Under the pieces are notes generated by a model, which worked only from the letters and a program-made list of their open reading frames with translations, ran no database searches and had not been told where the DNA came from. The translations under genes and the position numbers were made by a program. Source: Pseudomonas sp. (lineage in GTDB: Bacteria > Pseudomonadota > Gammaproteobacteria > Pseudomonadales > Pseudomonadaceae). Taken from it: a stretch of DNA of 7,086 bases. Shown here one piece after another: positions 6,556 to 7,086 of the stretch (position 1 is its first letter; each line of letters opens with the position of its first letter). Location of the stretch: contig JAPLSD010000794.1 in NCBI GenBank assembly GCA_026398835.1, positions 1 to 7,086 on the forward strand, in the 5' to 3' direction.

Positions 6556-6598
6556 AGACGTTTTCAAGCTTGGAAGGCGAAGGCTTGGTGGTAATCAT
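6554..6598 (-). CDS. Possible 14-residue leader peptide between the ALDH and quinone reductase genes
   Basis: A short frame, MITTKPSPSKLENV then TAA, begins 7 bases past the aldehyde dehydrogenase stop and fills most of the 61-base gap. Its stop overlaps the quinone reductase ribosome-binding site. It has no good Shine-Dalgarno of its own, though its start is close enough to the ALDH stop for re-initiation. No repeated amino acid suggests attenuation. Frames this short arise often by chance, so expression is a guess. Confidence 0.2.
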   Translation of the reverse strand: MITTKPSPSKLENV

Positions 6599-6605
6599 GG
6601 CGAAA

Positions 6606-7086
6606 TCACATTTGCATCGCCTTCACTTCGACAAACTCGGCCAGCCCTTCCTCACCCCACTCGCGGCCGTTGCCTGATTGTTTGTAGCCGCCAAACGGCG
6701 CCTGATAGTTGAACGCCCCGCCGTTGATAAAGCACTGTCCGGCACGCATTTGCCGCCCCAGCCCGAGTGCGCGCTCAGAACTGCCGGCCCATACACATAC
6801 ACCGCTGGACAGACCGAACGGTGAGTCGTTGGCCATTTGTATGGCCTGGGCTTCATCCGAATAGGGAATCAGGCACAACACGGGGCCGAAGATTTCTTCC
6901 TGGGCAATACGCATCCGATTGTCGACATCGGCAAACAGCGTTGGCTTGACGTAAAAACCGCGCTCGAATTCATCGGCCGTTTCGCCGCCACACAGCAGGC
7001 GTGCGCCCTCTTGCTGACCGACTTGAATGTAGTCACGCACGGTGCGTCGCTGCGCCGCCGAGCACATCGGGCCAAGGAAACTCTGC
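6606..7086 (-). CDS. NAD(P)+-dependent aldehyde dehydrogenase, C-terminal third (5' part outside the window)
   Basis: Aldehyde dehydrogenases oxidise aldehydes to acids with NAD(P)+. Only the last 159 residues are visible, about a third of the usual 470-500; the frame is open to the right edge. The visible part starts SFLGPMCSAAQRR, the common LGPM stretch, followed by YIQVGQQEGARLLCGG. EEIFGPV, at about visible residues 63-69 (nucleotides 6899-6879), holds the conserved Glu of the EIFGPV motif that contacts the coenzyme ribose. The oligomerisation and C-terminal segment PFGGYKQSGNGRE then leads to EFVEVKAMQM and the TGA at 6606-6608. The catalytic Cys and the general-base Glu lie upstream outside the window, so activity and substrate cannot be judged here. 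The quinone reductase gene follows 61 bases downstream on the same strand, probably in the same operon. Confidence 0.93.
   Translation of the reverse strand, partial: QSFLGPMCSAAQRRTVRDYIQVGQQEGARLLCGGETADEFERGFYVKPTLFADVDNRMRIAQEEIFGPVLCLIPYSDEAQAIQMANDSPFGLSSGVCVWAGSSERALGLGRQMRAGQCFINGGAFNYQAPFGGYKQSGNGREWGEEGLAEFVEVKAMQM

Noticed and set aside
5735..6712. 325-residue plus-strand open frame opposite the quinone reductase and ALDH genes
   Set aside because: It spans two well-supported minus-strand genes and their gap, and its translation has no recognisable fold or motif. Its length follows from codon bias on the true strand.

Overview
The window reads as chromosomal core sequence from a Pseudomonas, most likely of the P. 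fluorescens group. The GC content is moderately high. The gene products closely resemble pseudomonad versions as I remember them (a 201-residue TesA, a 227-residue YbbA-type ATPase, a GreB beginning MSTK). The order ldt - small orphan - tesA // ybbA-ybbP matches what I recall around PA2854-PA2858 in P. aeruginosa. I see no mobile element, CRISPR array, tRNA, rRNA or clear sign of horizontal transfer.

Layout. Positions 1-2020 hold three minus-strand genes. In transcription order these are tesA (periplasmic GDSL thioesterase/lysophospholipase), a 97-residue cysteine-containing orphan, and an exported LysM-YkuD L,D-transpeptidase whose 3' end lies off the left edge. Only 10 bases after the tesA start codon, on the other strand, ybbA and ybbP (2031-5218) encode an ABC ATPase and a ten-helix FtsX-type permease, with a one-base stop/start overlap. 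ybbP converges on minus-strand greB (transcript cleavage factor); a strong GC hairpin sits between the two stop codons. Right of greB the minus strand carries an NQO1-like flavoprotein quinone reductase and, upstream of it, the last third of an aldehyde dehydrogenase that enters from the right edge. These two are probably co-transcribed, and a 14-codon reading frame lies between them.

How the genes fit together. The left two thirds is an envelope module. TesA is exported and hydrolyses acyl esters/thioesters, YbbAP is a MacB/LolC-like machine expected to act on lipid-like molecules at the inner membrane, and the L,D-transpeptidase remodels peptidoglycan or tethers an outer-membrane lipoprotein to it. 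The divergent tesA//ybbAP pair also exists in E. coli, so the association is old and probably functional. The right third is cytoplasmic: GreB rescues backtracked RNA polymerase, and the ALDH/quinone-reductase pair looks like a small electrophile or redox detoxification unit.

No unmistakably new system is visible. The points most worth a second look are the 10-bp divergent start region, the conserved cysteine orphan, the strand-biased 12-bp dyad upstream of greB together with its TTG start, and the short frame whose stop overlaps the ribosome-binding site of the quinone reductase gene.
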